A stretch of 64,000 nucleotides of DNA from Streptomyces paludis (GCF_003344965.1 NZ_CP031194.1:6262001-6326000); one strand, 5' to 3'. Counted from the first letter of the stretch, positions 25,701 through 33,980 are shown. The notes: generated by a model from the sequence alone, not told the origin. A program made the numbers and translations.

Positions 25701-26022
25701 GGACCTGACCCGGCTCATCGAACGGGTCGGCGCCGAGGTCTCCCCGGGACACCCGCCGATGCACGGCGATCATCTCAAGCGATATCTGAAGCGCCTGGAA
25801 CCGGTCCTCGACCAGGCGGCGACCGTCGCGCCCCTGTCGGACTCCGCCGGACACGAGGAAGGGGAAGGGCAGTTGGCGGCTGCGCGAGAACTCGGCGACT
25901 GGCTGGCCGCCCGATGGCGCGCCTTGTCGGAGGCGACGGCCGCGCTGACCGGACCCGAGGGACGGCTGGCGGACGCCTTCCTCGCGGACCTGGAAGAACT
26001 GGCCCGCTGGAGGGCGACATGA
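22729..26022 (+). CDS. Phospholipase D-family nuclease-like protein (Mokosh MkoB-like)
   Basis: This 1,097-residue protein has two HKD motifs: HAKLVVADHRTAFVTSRN from about residue 422 and HAKAIVWDDEAVVGSFN from about 645. Two such motifs in one chain form a complete PLD active site; PLD proteins next to helicases are usually nucleases. A winged-helix-like N-terminus (PIEELVLRAIHAGLDD) precedes, and a long helical region follows residue 720. The TTG start shares TTGA with the helicase stop; the next in-frame ATG is at 22786. Coupling implies equal amounts of helicase and nuclease. No membrane segment is seen. The family is firm; the defence role is inferred from the pairing. Confidence 0.88.
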   Translation: MNTVTTVYVPCDVVRVHVRMDYGDTLSPIEELVLRAIHAGLDDVPQLVEHLHLGSRLIRDLVYDLWRQGHLTANTVERTVAVSRLVAECLRDEDLKRLRGAESAQETRDLMIEKLAMRVLPASGWSKPPNSRFTMPLEGIRVSLAEAPEAHILQALRESLRRDEQRHQALADGTRTSAVGPRAKQVHSYRIPPPGLRTSTGQRWIDLIVTSHWDDDHERLTVTVVDERMPAELREGASQRLTQLAVEYPRASVFVELRRQAQTILAEPPSAPKALDRLARRVAQAPGIPAGQRRAWHHELADDARQLDGLLRARVEREIEVRIVDGADQARTLNALITDAQQQLVVVSPWIRYRALGSHLDALTAAVQRGVTLVLVWGPGSDSEYEDTFDEQTRNALEDLARGSGGRILRRVVLPRTSSRTHAKLVVADHRTAFVTSRNPLSSDGSRGELGVELTARDGTGETVVRELLDWVRTAVPSYEHSQTVRTRPVSGTPSPTTAEVNEPPSPAIGPPEEDSASDTAVRLWAGDWQDHVSRCRDFLGKRVLPSVRPVTDSAHRTLLRTALTQSRHQLVIASGGLSDEAVDQAFLTDLRACLERGVRVTLVHPGPPDAGQAKNRWQIARATLAALREEFPDLLTLNGDGANHAKAIVWDDEAVVGSFNYLSFEGRYGRRRLSSELSVRLTGQEVADAVAEALGATLVARPEPEAEPLLVLPGPGFRSARLLLEQRRDDGSPDAEGVRRVLADAADPWEVLDGLGEDGPTDLLRIAAARCLTTPGTATGPGTDTARRSHWTEWLVRDRWQDHDFVQAAILRHTLPDPDLRPRPGLALLAAARGTPRLTDAIENLVLSDMTPAEVQPTLLAAVGAVLLQGSQSAADALSAFLADTVEGVWLELAERTGRYWTDSYVPVPMDLVRSDLRSTGKDRARAQAWEVLERLLDHARASAFDNTVSNRTHRALFDREAGEFAVLADIVAERAPGRLTAWRSAPAVQDLTRLIERVGAEVSPGHPPMHGDHLKRYLKRLEPVLDQAATVAPLSDSAGHEEGEGQLAAARELGDWLAARWRALSEATAALTGPEGRLADAFLADLEELARWRAT

Positions 26023-28496
26023 CCGAGCCACTGCTGTCAGTCCTCGCGGAGTGGCCTGGACGCTGGCGCCACCCCGGTCTCGCCGATGCTCTCTCCGGCG
26101 GACGGAGCGGCACCCTCGACCAGGCCGCCGCGCACGTGCTGGCGGGTCTCGCCGACCCGCTGACCACGACCGAGAGTGTCGAAAGGCTCCTGAGGCAGGG
26201 GCACTTCGAGCTGGTGGACGAGTTCCTCGCCGAGTGCGCGGCCGACGGGCCGACGCTTCAGGACACCGACCCGGTGGACGCCGCCTGGATCAGGGACGTG
26301 CTGGCCGCGGCCCGGCTCGACGCCCTCGCCAAGGCCGAACGCGACCTCGCTCTCCTCGGCGAGCGGGCGATCCGCGCCGGACTCGACCCGGCCTCCCCGC
26401 CCGACGGCTTCTTTGACGCGGTGAACCTGCGCACCTCCAGGGCGAGCGAACTGCTCGACGGGGAACGGGAGACGAGGATCCTCCCGGCGGAGCGGAGTGT
26501 GCGTGAGCGGCTCGAACGGCGGCTGGCCGAACTTCCCGAAGACCGGGTCGACCGCAAGGCCGTGGAGGACTGCCTGAGCGCGGGCGAGTTCCCCGCGGCC
26601 CGGCTTCTGCTGGAGTCCACGCACTCCGAGCAGGAGAACGGCGGCCCGGCAGCGGTGCCGCGCCCGCCCCTGTGGGATCCCGCGCTCGGCAGTCGGCTGG
26701 ACGAAATCCTTCCGCATTACCTGGAGGGAGCGTTTGCGGACCACCGGTTGCGACGCTTCACCGACGTCGGTGAAACGGGTCGCGAAGCCGTCCTGGCGCT
26801 GAACGACCTCGTCGCCCGACCAGAGCCGGCGACCGCCGGGGCGTTCGCGCGCGCCCTCGGCCACCTGCTCGGTGAGGATGTACGGTTCCCCGTCGTCGAA
26901 GAGGCCGGAGGGTTCCGTACGGCGTTCGTCGGGTTGAACGACGCCCGGCTGCCCCGCACCTCCCTCCACCGGGACACCGGCGCCGTCCTGTGGATCGCCG
27001 ACGAACACACCCCGCCCCCGGACGACCTGCTCCGGCCCCTCGTCTGGTTCCGCACCACCGGTACGCAGCGCGAGCCCACCGGACGCCCCGACGGCGTCGC
27101 CGTCCTCACCGCGACGGACCTGCTGCGCCTGTTCGCCCAGCCCGCGCCTGGCACGCCCGCGGGCCCGGCCACCCGCCGCGTGAACTTGCTGCGGGTGCTC
27201 GTCCCCCAGCTCGGCATCGAGGGGATCTCCGATCCCGACACGGGCGTCGCGCTCGGCCGGGGCGTGCCCCCGCGCGAGGGACTCGCCTGGCTGTTGGACC
27301 TGCTCGCCGTGTCGGCGGAGGCCGTAGTCATGGACACCCTGCACTACGAGACCGGAGCCCACCCGGTGATCCTGCCCCGGTTCCTGGGCGACCTGCTCTC
27401 CAGGCTGCCATCCTCGCGCACCCTGACCCTCGGTGCGCTGGCCGCCGTCCGCAACCCTCGCACTCGCGACGACCTGCGCGCCGTGCTGACTGGGCCGCTG
27501 CGTCTGAACGAGGGTGCCGTCCTCGGTATGGCGTACGCGCTGCACCAGCACGTACCGTTCCGGGCCGCCGACCTGGCGGCGGACATGACGTTCTTCGACG
27601 TGCCCGTGGAGTTCGACACGGAGACGGTGCGCCTGCTCGATGTGGAGGCCGCCCTCTCGCAACTCACCTCACACGGACTGCTCACCGCCCAAGGTGACAC
27701 CTGGGTGACGCTCCGCTCGGGTCTGGGACGGCTGCTCGCCGAGGAGGCCGAGAAACTGGCGGGAAGTTCCCTGCGGGCGTTGCTGGAGCGTGTGGAACAG
27801 GCCGACGCGCACGCCCGGGTCGCGCTCACCGACCAGGCGATAACAGCGATCGGACACCGCAACGACAACCGGGTGGCCAGCATCCTGGACGATCTCTCCC
27901 GGCTGGAGGGTTCTCTGCCGCCCGAGGCCCGTGGCGTCCTGGACCGGCTCCGGGACCGGGCGAGCCAGTTCCGGGGTGAGCACTACCAGGACGCGGTGGC
28001 CGGTTTCCTGCGGCCGGCAGAACGCGCGGACCTGGTGCAGGCGGTTCAGGAGGTGACGACGGCCGTCCAGCACGAGTACGGCGTGCAGATCGACGTGTGG
28101 ACGTCGGCGCCGGAACCTCTGCACGTCCACGCGGTGAAGGTGTATGTCAAGATCGCGGTGGAGAACTTGCTGATGAATGCGGCGCAGGCGCTGGGCACGG
28201 TGGACGACGACGAGGAGCGGCGGATCGTCGTGCGGCTGAGGACTGCCGACCGGGGACCCGAGGGCGGGGAGCCCGCCCCGTGGTGCAACGTCGAAGTGGA
28301 GGACAGCGGGCCCGGCCTGACCGAGGAGGAGCGTGCGGCGCTGCGCGTGGGCCGCACCTTTTCCCGCAACGGCAGTGGGGGATCGGGGCTGGCACTGGCG
28401 CGCAAGCTGGTGCAGGAATGCCGGGGCACCATCGAGATCCTGGAACGTTCACCCCTGGGTGGCGCCCATCTCAAGGTGTGGCTGCCGCGCGTCTGA
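26019..28496 (+). CDS. Cytosolic GHKL histidine-kinase-like protein with large N-terminal region
   Basis: This 825-residue protein starts at an ATG overlapping the PLD stop (ATGA). The last 220 residues are a histidine kinase core: possible phospho-acceptor His in AITAIGHRNDNRVASILDDL (about 613), N box ENLLMNAAQAL (715), G1 VEDSGPGLTEE (about 761) and G2 GSGGSGLALARKL (785). The first 600 residues match no domain I know. They include VLWIADEHTPPPDDLLRPLV near 330 and a helical, winged-helix-like stretch at about 470-590, and might be a sensor. There is no membrane helix. As the third gene of a helicase-nuclease operon it may sense infection or control expression. Its likely partner is the receiver-domain regulator encoded convergently 12 bp away. 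Confidence 0.82.
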   Translation: MTEPLLSVLAEWPGRWRHPGLADALSGGRSGTLDQAAAHVLAGLADPLTTTESVERLLRQGHFELVDEFLAECAADGPTLQDTDPVDAAWIRDVLAAARLDALAKAERDLALLGERAIRAGLDPASPPDGFFDAVNLRTSRASELLDGERETRILPAERSVRERLERRLAELPEDRVDRKAVEDCLSAGEFPAARLLLESTHSEQENGGPAAVPRPPLWDPALGSRLDEILPHYLEGAFADHRLRRFTDVGETGREAVLALNDLVARPEPATAGAFARALGHLLGEDVRFPVVEEAGGFRTAFVGLNDARLPRTSLHRDTGAVLWIADEHTPPPDDLLRPLVWFRTTGTQREPTGRPDGVAVLTATDLLRLFAQPAPGTPAGPATRRVNLLRVLVPQLGIEGISDPDTGVALGRGVPPREGLAWLLDLLAVSAEAVVMDTLHYETGAHPVILPRFLGDLLSRLPSSRTLTLGALAAVRNPRTRDDLRAVLTGPLRLNEGAVLGMAYALHQHVPFRAADLAADMTFFDVPVEFDTETVRLLDVEAALSQLTSHGLLTAQGDTWVTLRSGLGRLLAEEAEKLAGSSLRALLERVEQADAHARVALTDQAITAIGHRNDNRVASILDDLSRLEGSLPPEARGVLDRLRDRASQFRGEHYQDAVAGFLRPAERADLVQAVQEVTTAVQHEYGVQIDVWTSAPEPLHVHAVKVYVKIAVENLLMNAAQALGTVDDDEERRIVVRLRTADRGPEGGEPAPWCNVEVEDSGPGLTEEERAALRVGRTFSRNGSGGSGLALARKLVQECRGTIEILERSPLGGAHLKVWLPRV

Positions 28497-28508
28497 CGGT
28501 CTGGCGCG

Positions 28509-29717
28509 TCACGCGGGCCAGGTGTCACGGAAGTCCCGGACCGCGCGGCGGGCCTCGGGCAGGGTGCCGATCTCCATCTGGCGTGCGGCCACGGCTGCCT
28601 CCACCTCGCACTGCCTGAGCCGCGTGTGGTTGTGCTCGGGGGAGGGGTAGCTCAGCCGCTTGCGGGCGTGAAACAGCGCGGTCTCCAGCGTGGAGCCCAG
28701 CCGGGCCCGTACGTGTACGTCCTCGTCGGAGGTGAGCTGCGTGGCGGCCTCACGGAGGGCCCGGGCGTTGAAGGTCCCGTAACCCTTGTAGACGATCTGC
28801 AGCAACCGGTACCGCTTCTGCTGGATGGTGCTCTCCTGGCGGAGGTTCCCCGCCGGCGGGGCCATCGTCATCACGGAGGCCGGGATCTCGGTGTTGAGGC
28901 GCAGCCAGTCGGCGATCTGGTAGCCGTCGTGATCGCGGAAGGAGTCCGTGAGATGCAGGTCGATGAGTGCGCCGTGCACGGACAAGATGTCGTCCCTACG
29001 GTCCCTGAGCTGCCGCTCCCAGTCCGCGAGGTCCGTGACCCGTACGCACTCGTAGGCATCGAGGATGTCGACGATCTGGTCCATGTTCTGGTCCTCGACG
29101 ACGAGGAGACGCTTGCGATCCAGCCGGGCCAGATCGGCCTGCAGCAGAGCGCTCGCCCGGTCGTCGGGAAACAGGTCCAGGAACTCGCCCAGTTCGGGCA
29201 GGGATTCCCAGTCCGCTGCCCGCACATGTTTCAGCAGGGTACTCCGTCCCTTGATGTGCCGGTTCCACAACAGGCGGTCCACCTGGGGGTGATGCAGCAG
29301 CGGATCGCCTGTCCAGTGGGCCATGAGCGCCGCCAGCCGGCTCACGTCAGGCGTGGCCGCCAGATCCCGCAGATCGCGCAGGAAGTCCTCCGCGTCGACC
29401 CGCACCCGCTCGAAGTCCAGCACGTACGGGTCGGTCGCGGAACGGCCCCGCTCCGGGATCGGCAGCCCGAGCCTGCGCAACTCGGTGACGTGCTGTTCAA
29501 GGGCGTTGGCCGATCTGATGCCCCGTCGGCGGCCGTCCGTACTGAGCACCGACTGCAGCAGCCGGTCGGGGCCCAGCCCCCGCTGGCCCGCTGTCGCGAG
29601 ACAGACGAGAACAGCGCATCTCAGGCCCCTGGGCGGCGGATCGAGCAGCACCCCATCTCGCCACACCGTCAACGGACCCAGTACCTGGATTCTCCAGATC
29701 TCCCCCGAAAGCCCCAT
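28509..29717 (-). CDS. Regulator with N-terminal winged helix and C-terminal receiver domain
   Basis: I start at the ATG at 29717; upstream in-frame codons lack support. The 402-residue protein begins with an AfsR/OmpR-type winged helix (IQVLGPLTVWRDGVLLDPPP). A helical BTAD-like segment follows. From about residue 203 there is a response-regulator receiver fold: LLVVEDQN (acidic pocket) and ALIDLHLTD near 252 with the likely phosphorylated Asp. The lysine usual at the end of strand 5 is not evident (SVMTMAPP). About 100 helical residues follow. The order (DNA-binding first, receiver later) is the reverse of normal response regulators. It converges on the GHKL gene, suggesting a two-component module controlling the island. 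Confidence 0.78.
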   Translation of the reverse strand: MGLSGEIWRIQVLGPLTVWRDGVLLDPPPRGLRCAVLVCLATAGQRGLGPDRLLQSVLSTDGRRRGIRSANALEQHVTELRRLGLPIPERGRSATDPYVLDFERVRVDAEDFLRDLRDLAATPDVSRLAALMAHWTGDPLLHHPQVDRLLWNRHIKGRSTLLKHVRAADWESLPELGEFLDLFPDDRASALLQADLARLDRKRLLVVEDQNMDQIVDILDAYECVRVTDLADWERQLRDRRDDILSVHGALIDLHLTDSFRDHDGYQIADWLRLNTEIPASVMTMAPPAGNLRQESTIQQKRYRLLQIVYKGYGTFNARALREAATQLTSDEDVHVRARLGSTLETALFHARKRLSYPSPEHNHTRLRQCEVEAAVAARQMEIGTLPEARRAVRDFRDTWPA

Positions 29718-29900
29718 GAACCTACCGTAGCCGCCGACGGCCTGACGCTGAGTGTTTTCGCCGCAACCTTCCTGGGGGCCCAGAAAACTCAGCGGGCCGA
29801 CCACGCCGATCCGCCTTCTGATCGGACACCTTGGTGCCAAGGGTTCCGGCGCACCATGACGCTGTGGACCGAAGACCGATCAGAACCCGAGGTGTTCACC
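29718..29900. promoter_or_regulatory. Divergent promoter region
   Basis: This lies between the receiver-domain regulator (leftward) and the S1-domain protein (rightward). An alternative start for the latter is the ATG at 29856. GAGG at 29889-29892 favours the ATG at 29901. No clear palindrome was found. Confidence 0.4.
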
Positions 29901-31169
29901 ATGCACGAGGTACGACTCACCCGTGACGAGCAGCCCATCGAAGGCAACGTGATGGTCGTCGCCCCCTTCGGCAAGAAGGCTCTGCCGGACGGCACCACCT
30001 TCGACTTCGACTGGCTGTACACCGACGTCATCAGCCCCACCGTGATCGAGGCCGGGATGACCCCGGTCCGAGGCGACTCGGTGTACGGCCCGGCATCCGT
30101 GCTGAACGTCGTCTGGCGGGCCATCCAGCAGGCGGAACTGGTCGTCGTCGACTTCTCCTGCCGCGCCCCGAACGTGGCTATGGAGTACATGGCGGCCAAG
30201 CTCATCGGCAAGCGCATGATCTACCTCGCCCAGTCCCCGGACGACATCCCGAGCGACGTCCGCGGACTGCGCTACATCCCGTACAGCGCCCTGTACGCCG
30301 ACATGTCCCACATGTGCGGTGAACTGCGGTTGCAGTTGGAGGCGGTACGGCAGGAGCCCGTGCAGGAGATGGCCCTCATCCCCATGGCGACCAAGGGCAC
30401 CGTCCCGGCCCGTGCGCGGGTGGTCTCCGTCAGCCGTGAGTTCGCGGTGGTCCGGGCCGACGACGGCACCCACGGCGTCCTCGGCCAGGAGGACGTCGAC
30501 TGGTCGCGGATCGTCGCCGACATGACCCGCCTGTACGCGGTCGGTGACGTCCTCGACGGCGCCTTCGAGCTCCAGCCCACCGGCGGTGCCAAGTACACGC
30601 TCATCGCGGGTCGTCCCAACCCGTGGCAGGCCCTCGCCGCGAGCCACCCCGCCGGGCACCGCTTCACGGCCGACGTGCACAGCGTGCGCGACGCCGGTGT
30701 CTTCGTCCGCGTCACAGGCGACATCAATGGCCTGGTGCCCCGCAGCACCCTCCCCGAGGGAGTCGAGGTCCGCCCGAGGAGCGAGGCGGACGTCAGTGTC
30801 GTCGACGTCGACGTGCGGCGGCGGCGCGTCACCCTGAAGCTGCACGAGCGGCTCCCGGCGCCCACCCCGATCCGGCAGAACGCCTACCCGTCCGTGCTCC
30901 GGGCCGGGGACCGTCTTGAGGGCCGGGTGCACAAGGCGCTGCCCGAGGACGAGGGCGGCTACATCCTGCTCAAGGTCGAGGGCCGCAGCCGGCCCGTGCT
31001 ACTGCACTGCTCGGCGATGAGCGAGGAACTCCGCCACGACCTCAACGCGGGCGAGGTCGAGCGGGACGAGATCATCGACGTGGAGGTCGTCTCGGTCGAC
31101 TCGTCCCGGGACAAGGTCCTGGTGCGGGACCTGCCGGAGGAGGTAGAGGACGTCGGGACCGCGGCCTGA
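29901..31169 (+). CDS. Nucleoside-deoxyribosyltransferase/TIR-like domain fused to S1 RNA-binding domains
   Basis: The start ATG at 29901 has GAGG 8 bp upstream; ATG 29856 would add 15 residues. The protein has about 422 residues. Residues 12-150 (NVMVVAPFGKK, VISPTVIEAGMTPVRGD, AELVVVDFSCRAPNVAMEYM) look like a Rossmann-like nucleoside deoxyribosyltransferase or TIR-like fold, with a Glu in NVAMEYM in the place of the catalytic residue. Two or three S1/OB-type segments follow (ARARVVSVSREFAVVRADDG, ADVHSVRDAGVFVRVTGDI, and one near the end). The combination suggests an enzyme acting on a nucleotide with RNA or ribosome binding; a defence effector is plausible but unproven. A two-tier terminator follows. 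Confidence 0.75.
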   Translation: MHEVRLTRDEQPIEGNVMVVAPFGKKALPDGTTFDFDWLYTDVISPTVIEAGMTPVRGDSVYGPASVLNVVWRAIQQAELVVVDFSCRAPNVAMEYMAAKLIGKRMIYLAQSPDDIPSDVRGLRYIPYSALYADMSHMCGELRLQLEAVRQEPVQEMALIPMATKGTVPARARVVSVSREFAVVRADDGTHGVLGQEDVDWSRIVADMTRLYAVGDVLDGAFELQPTGGAKYTLIAGRPNPWQALAASHPAGHRFTADVHSVRDAGVFVRVTGDINGLVPRSTLPEGVEVRPRSEADVSVVDVDVRRRRVTLKLHERLPAPTPIRQNAYPSVLRAGDRLEGRVHKALPEDEGGYILLKVEGRSRPVLLHCSAMSEELRHDLNAGEVERDEIIDVEVVSVDSSRDKVLVRDLPEEVEDVGTAA

Positions 31170-31186
31170 CCGCCCGAATCTGCGAA

Positions 31187-31235
31187 CCGCCGTCGCCGTG
31201 TCCCCGGGCCTGTCCCGGGGGCGCGACGACGGCGG
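31187..31235 (+). terminator. Two-tier GC-rich terminator hairpin
   Basis: The outer stem is CCGCCGTCG (31187-31195) with CGACGGCGG (31227-31235). The inner stem is CCCCGGG (31202-31208) with CCCGGGG (31214-31220). It lies 17 bp after the S1-protein stop. Confidence 0.75.
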
Positions 31236-31361
31236 ACGTCGTTCATCAAGGAACTGCCCTTGGACTGCCTGACGTGAGACGGCAGACACAGCGGCAGTGC
31301 GAGGGGAATGACATCGGCCCTTGCTCTGATCGCTTTCAGATGCGATCTCATCCGGACGTGA

Positions 31362-31920
31362 TCAGTCGATGTCCGGATCATCGGCCTCTTCGAGGAGACG
31401 GGTCGCGAGGTCGTCGGCCCACTCCACGGCCCAGGAGCGGAGAGCGGTAATGGCGGCGTCATCGAGCCCATAGGCGGCGAAGGCTTCGTCGTCGGTCCAC
31501 TCGGCGCCCGTGAGGTTCGCCTGCAGATCCTCGCGCTCGAAGCGGGCCGCGGGCGTGGCGGCGGCCGAACTCTTCGAGCTCGGCATTGGTCCAGCGGCGG
31601 GAGGCTGCGAACACGTCGATCAGGTCGCGGGGCGCTCCGCGGTCGGCGAGGGCGCGGACCTTGGTCCCGATCACGTCCTCCTCCGAGAGGACGGGGCCGT
31701 ACGGGCTCTGGGTGACCGGCCGCCAGAAGATCTCCTTGAGGATGTCGACTTCGCAGTCCTGCCCGGTGGCCGGGTCGGTCACGGTGAAGCGGGCGGACAG
31801 TGGGGCGGTCTCCAGCGCGTGCACCTTCCAGCCGCGGGCTTCCAGGCTGGCGCGGAGCGTGGCGGCGATGTCGGCCATGGGCGCCGGGTTCTCGGTAGCG
31901 ACGTCGAGGTCCTGGCTAGG
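31362..31920 (-). pseudogene. AbiEii-type nucleotidyltransferase toxin, C-terminal part
   Basis: Reading leftwards from 31920, the frame gives SQDLDVATENPAPMADIAAT, EVDILKEIFWRPVTQ and DRGAPRDLIDVFAASRRWTN. This is the body of an AbiEii/AbiGii-type nucleotidyltransferase, with DLDVAT supplying part of the metal-binding motif. Near 31557 an extra base shifts the frame: the natural continuation (RFEREDLQANLTGAEWTDD and on to the stop at 31362) is in another frame. The N-terminal part lies at 34375-34500 on the far side of an IS481-family insertion. Removing the insertion and one copy of the 6-bp duplication rejoins the codons perfectly (VNRP-SQDLDVATENP). The gene is therefore broken twice. Confidence 0.82.
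31915..31920. repeat. Target-site duplication GCTAGG, left copy
   Basis: GCTAGG directly adjoins the left end of the IS481-family element. The identical right copy is at 34375-34380. Confidence 0.85.
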
Positions 31921-32899
31921 TGTATTGACCCGCAGGGTTGTTGACGCGACTGATTGGCGGTTGACCACCGAGTGCAGTGTGGCACCGGTGGTAGTTGTAG
32001 GTGTGGAGGAAGTCCGCAAGGGCCTCGGTGCGCTCGGTGTTGCTGGAGTAAGGACGCACGTACGCCCACTCGTCAAGCAGGGTGCGATTCAGGCGCTCGA
32101 CCTTGCCGTTCGTCTGCGGGCGATAGGGACGCGTGCGTTTATGGATGATGTTGGCGGCGCTGAGGGTCTGGGCGAACAGGCGGGATCTGTAGCAGGAGCC
32201 GTTGTCCGTGAGGACGCGCTCGACGGTGATGCCGTGCTCGGCGAAGAAGGTGTTGGCGCGCTCCCAGAAAGCGGCGGCGGTCTCCTTGCGTTCGTTGGCC
32301 AGAACCTCGCTGTACGCAAGTCGGGAGTGATCGTCGATGGCTGTATGCACGAAGCTGTAGCCGATCACTGGGCTGCCGCCCCTGCGCGCGTCGGTGGTGG
32401 CCTGCCGGTTGCCGTTTGCCTGCTGCCGGGGCATGATCCGATGCCCTCCGCCGTCGGGTATGTTGCCGAGTTTCTTGATGTCGACGTGGACCAGCTCGCC
32501 AGGGCGTGAGCGTTCGTAACGGCGGATGATCTGCCCGGTGGGCCGGTCCATCCAGCGCAGGCGGTTCATTTGGTGCCGGGTCAGGACGCGGTGGACGGTG
32601 GAGGCAGGCATGCCCAGGATGGGACCGATCCTGGCGGGGCCGAGTTTCCGTTCGCGCCGCAGCTGGCAGATTTGGGCTTCGACGTCGGCAGGGGTTCGGT
32701 GCGGCGTCGTCCGGGGTCGGCTGGAGCGGTCGTAGAGTCCGGCGTCGCCTTCGTCGCGCCAGCGCCGTACCCACTTGTGGGCGGTGGCGCGGGAGATGCC
32801 CATCTCTTCGGCGACGTGGGCGACGGGTCGGCCGGCCCGAACCCGGTCGATCAGGAGCCGTCTGCCGTGGACGGTCAGCCGGGCATGGGGATGAGACAC
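31916..32899 (-). CDS. IS481-family DDE transposase
   Basis: I chose the GTG at 32899 (protein starting VSHPHARLTVHGRRLLI), giving 327 residues; longer frames upstream are arginine/proline-rich and unlikely. An N-terminal HTH (VAHVAEEMGISRATAHKWVR) precedes the integrase-core fold. The DDE residues are in GELVHVDIKKLG, VERVLTDNGSCYRS and TRPYRPQTNGKVERLNRTL. The C-terminus RVNNPAGQYT is encoded by the terminal inverted repeat, and the stop codon TAG comes from the duplicated target GCTAGG, not from the element. All catalytic residues are present, so it may be active. Confidence 0.92.
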   Translation of the reverse strand: MSHPHARLTVHGRRLLIDRVRAGRPVAHVAEEMGISRATAHKWVRRWRDEGDAGLYDRSSRPRTTPHRTPADVEAQICQLRRERKLGPARIGPILGMPASTVHRVLTRHQMNRLRWMDRPTGQIIRRYERSRPGELVHVDIKKLGNIPDGGGHRIMPRQQANGNRQATTDARRGGSPVIGYSFVHTAIDDHSRLAYSEVLANERKETAAAFWERANTFFAEHGITVERVLTDNGSCYRSRLFAQTLSAANIIHKRTRPYRPQTNGKVERLNRTLLDEWAYVRPYSSNTERTEALADFLHTYNYHRCHTALGGQPPISRVNNPAGQYT

Positions 32900-33142
32900 G
32901 AGGACCTTCGCGGTGATGCGGGGCGGGTGCGGACACCGGCGGCCGCCACCTGATCCAGGGGCGGCCGCCGTGCATGGGTTCAGCACGCTGTCTGGAGGAA
33001 GGCGCGCACGTCGGCAACGAGTTCGGCGGGTTCCTGGAGGGGGACACCGAATGTTGAACGTGTGCCAAGTTGGAGTGACGCACCAGAGTCTGATCCGGGT
33101 GCGGCGTGGAGTGCGGCCGCATCCGGGCAGCGTCATCGCGGG

Positions 33143-33775
33143 TCAGGCGTTGATGTCCTCGCCGATCGCAAGGTGGGCGGTCTCGGGCTTGGTCAGGGTC
33201 TCAATGACCTTTCCGAAAATCATGTCTCCGGCGGGGCCCAGGAGGCCGTTGTGGACGTCGATGGTGCGGGTCGGGTTGACCTCGCGGATGTAGTCCACGA
33301 CCTCCTCGGACTTGCTCCACGGGGCGACAATCGGGAACAGCAGTGTCTCGACGGCGCGGTCAGGCACGGTGAGTGCATCGCCGGGGTGGAAGATCGCGTC
33401 GTCGATGAGGAAGCCGACGTTCTGGCTCTTGGGCAGGTCGCGGTGGATGGCGCCGTGGTACTCGCCGTACACCTTGACGTCGAAGCCAGCTGCGATGAAG
33501 GCGTCGCCGTTGCCGACTGTGTGGACGCGGCCGGGGAACGCCGCCGAGAGGGCCTCGGTGACCGTGGCCTGGCTCCACAGTTCGAGGGCGGGGTTGGACT
33601 CCATGAGGGAGCGCACCAGGTCGGCATTGAAGTGGTCGGGGTGTTCGTGCGTGACCAGCAGGGCATTGGCGCCGGCCGCCTCCTCCGGCTTGCCGAACAG
33701 ACCCGGGTCCATCACCAGGGCGCGGCCGCCCTTCTCCAGGCGGACGGAGGAGTGGGTGTTCTTGGTCAGCTTCAT
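33143..33775 (-). CDS. Metallo-beta-lactamase-fold hydrolase (UlaG/YddR-like)
   Basis: This 210-residue protein begins MKLTKNTHSSVRLEKGGRAL and has the zinc-binding motif THEHPDHFNADL near residues 42-53. Later metal ligands are likely in YHGAIH and FHPGDAL, giving the pattern of small UlaG-like Zn hydrolases. AAGGA upstream of the ATG at 33775 supports the start. It is divergent from the hxlR gene 205 bp away, a common regulator/target layout. It lies inside the IS481-family element, so it travels with the transposase. The substrate is unknown. Confidence 0.88.
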   Translation of the reverse strand: MKLTKNTHSSVRLEKGGRALVMDPGLFGKPEEAAGANALLVTHEHPDHFNADLVRSLMESNPALELWSQATVTEALSAAFPGRVHTVGNGDAFIAAGFDVKVYGEYHGAIHRDLPKSQNVGFLIDDAIFHPGDALTVPDRAVETLLFPIVAPWSKSEEVVDYIREVNPTRTIDVHNGLLGPAGDMIFGKVIETLTKPETAHLAIGEDINA

Positions 33776-33980
33776 GGTTCGGCTGTCCTTACTTTCCGGG
33801 CGGCGCAGGCATGCGCCGACACGTGGTCTTCAGGGTCGCAATGGCCAGCACGCGCCGCATGTCCGGTCGCGCCGTTGCGACTCGTTCATGCACCGCTTGG
33901 GCCCTTGTATCCGGATCAACGCCCCGCGAACAGGTCACATTCCACTCGGGTGGTACCCACTTTTAGGTAAGATTTGGAAG
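33776..33980. promoter_or_regulatory. Divergent promoter region of passenger genes
   Basis: A short inverted repeat TACC-N8-GGTA (33954-33969), overlapping the palindrome GGTACC, lies 12 bp before the hxlR-type ATG. It could be the operator by which the regulator controls itself and the MBL gene. The repeat is too short to be sure. Confidence 0.4.

Noticed and set aside
23425..26031. 868-codon minus-strand frame opposite the PLD gene
   Set aside because: Antisense to two clear HKD motifs; no domain of its own.
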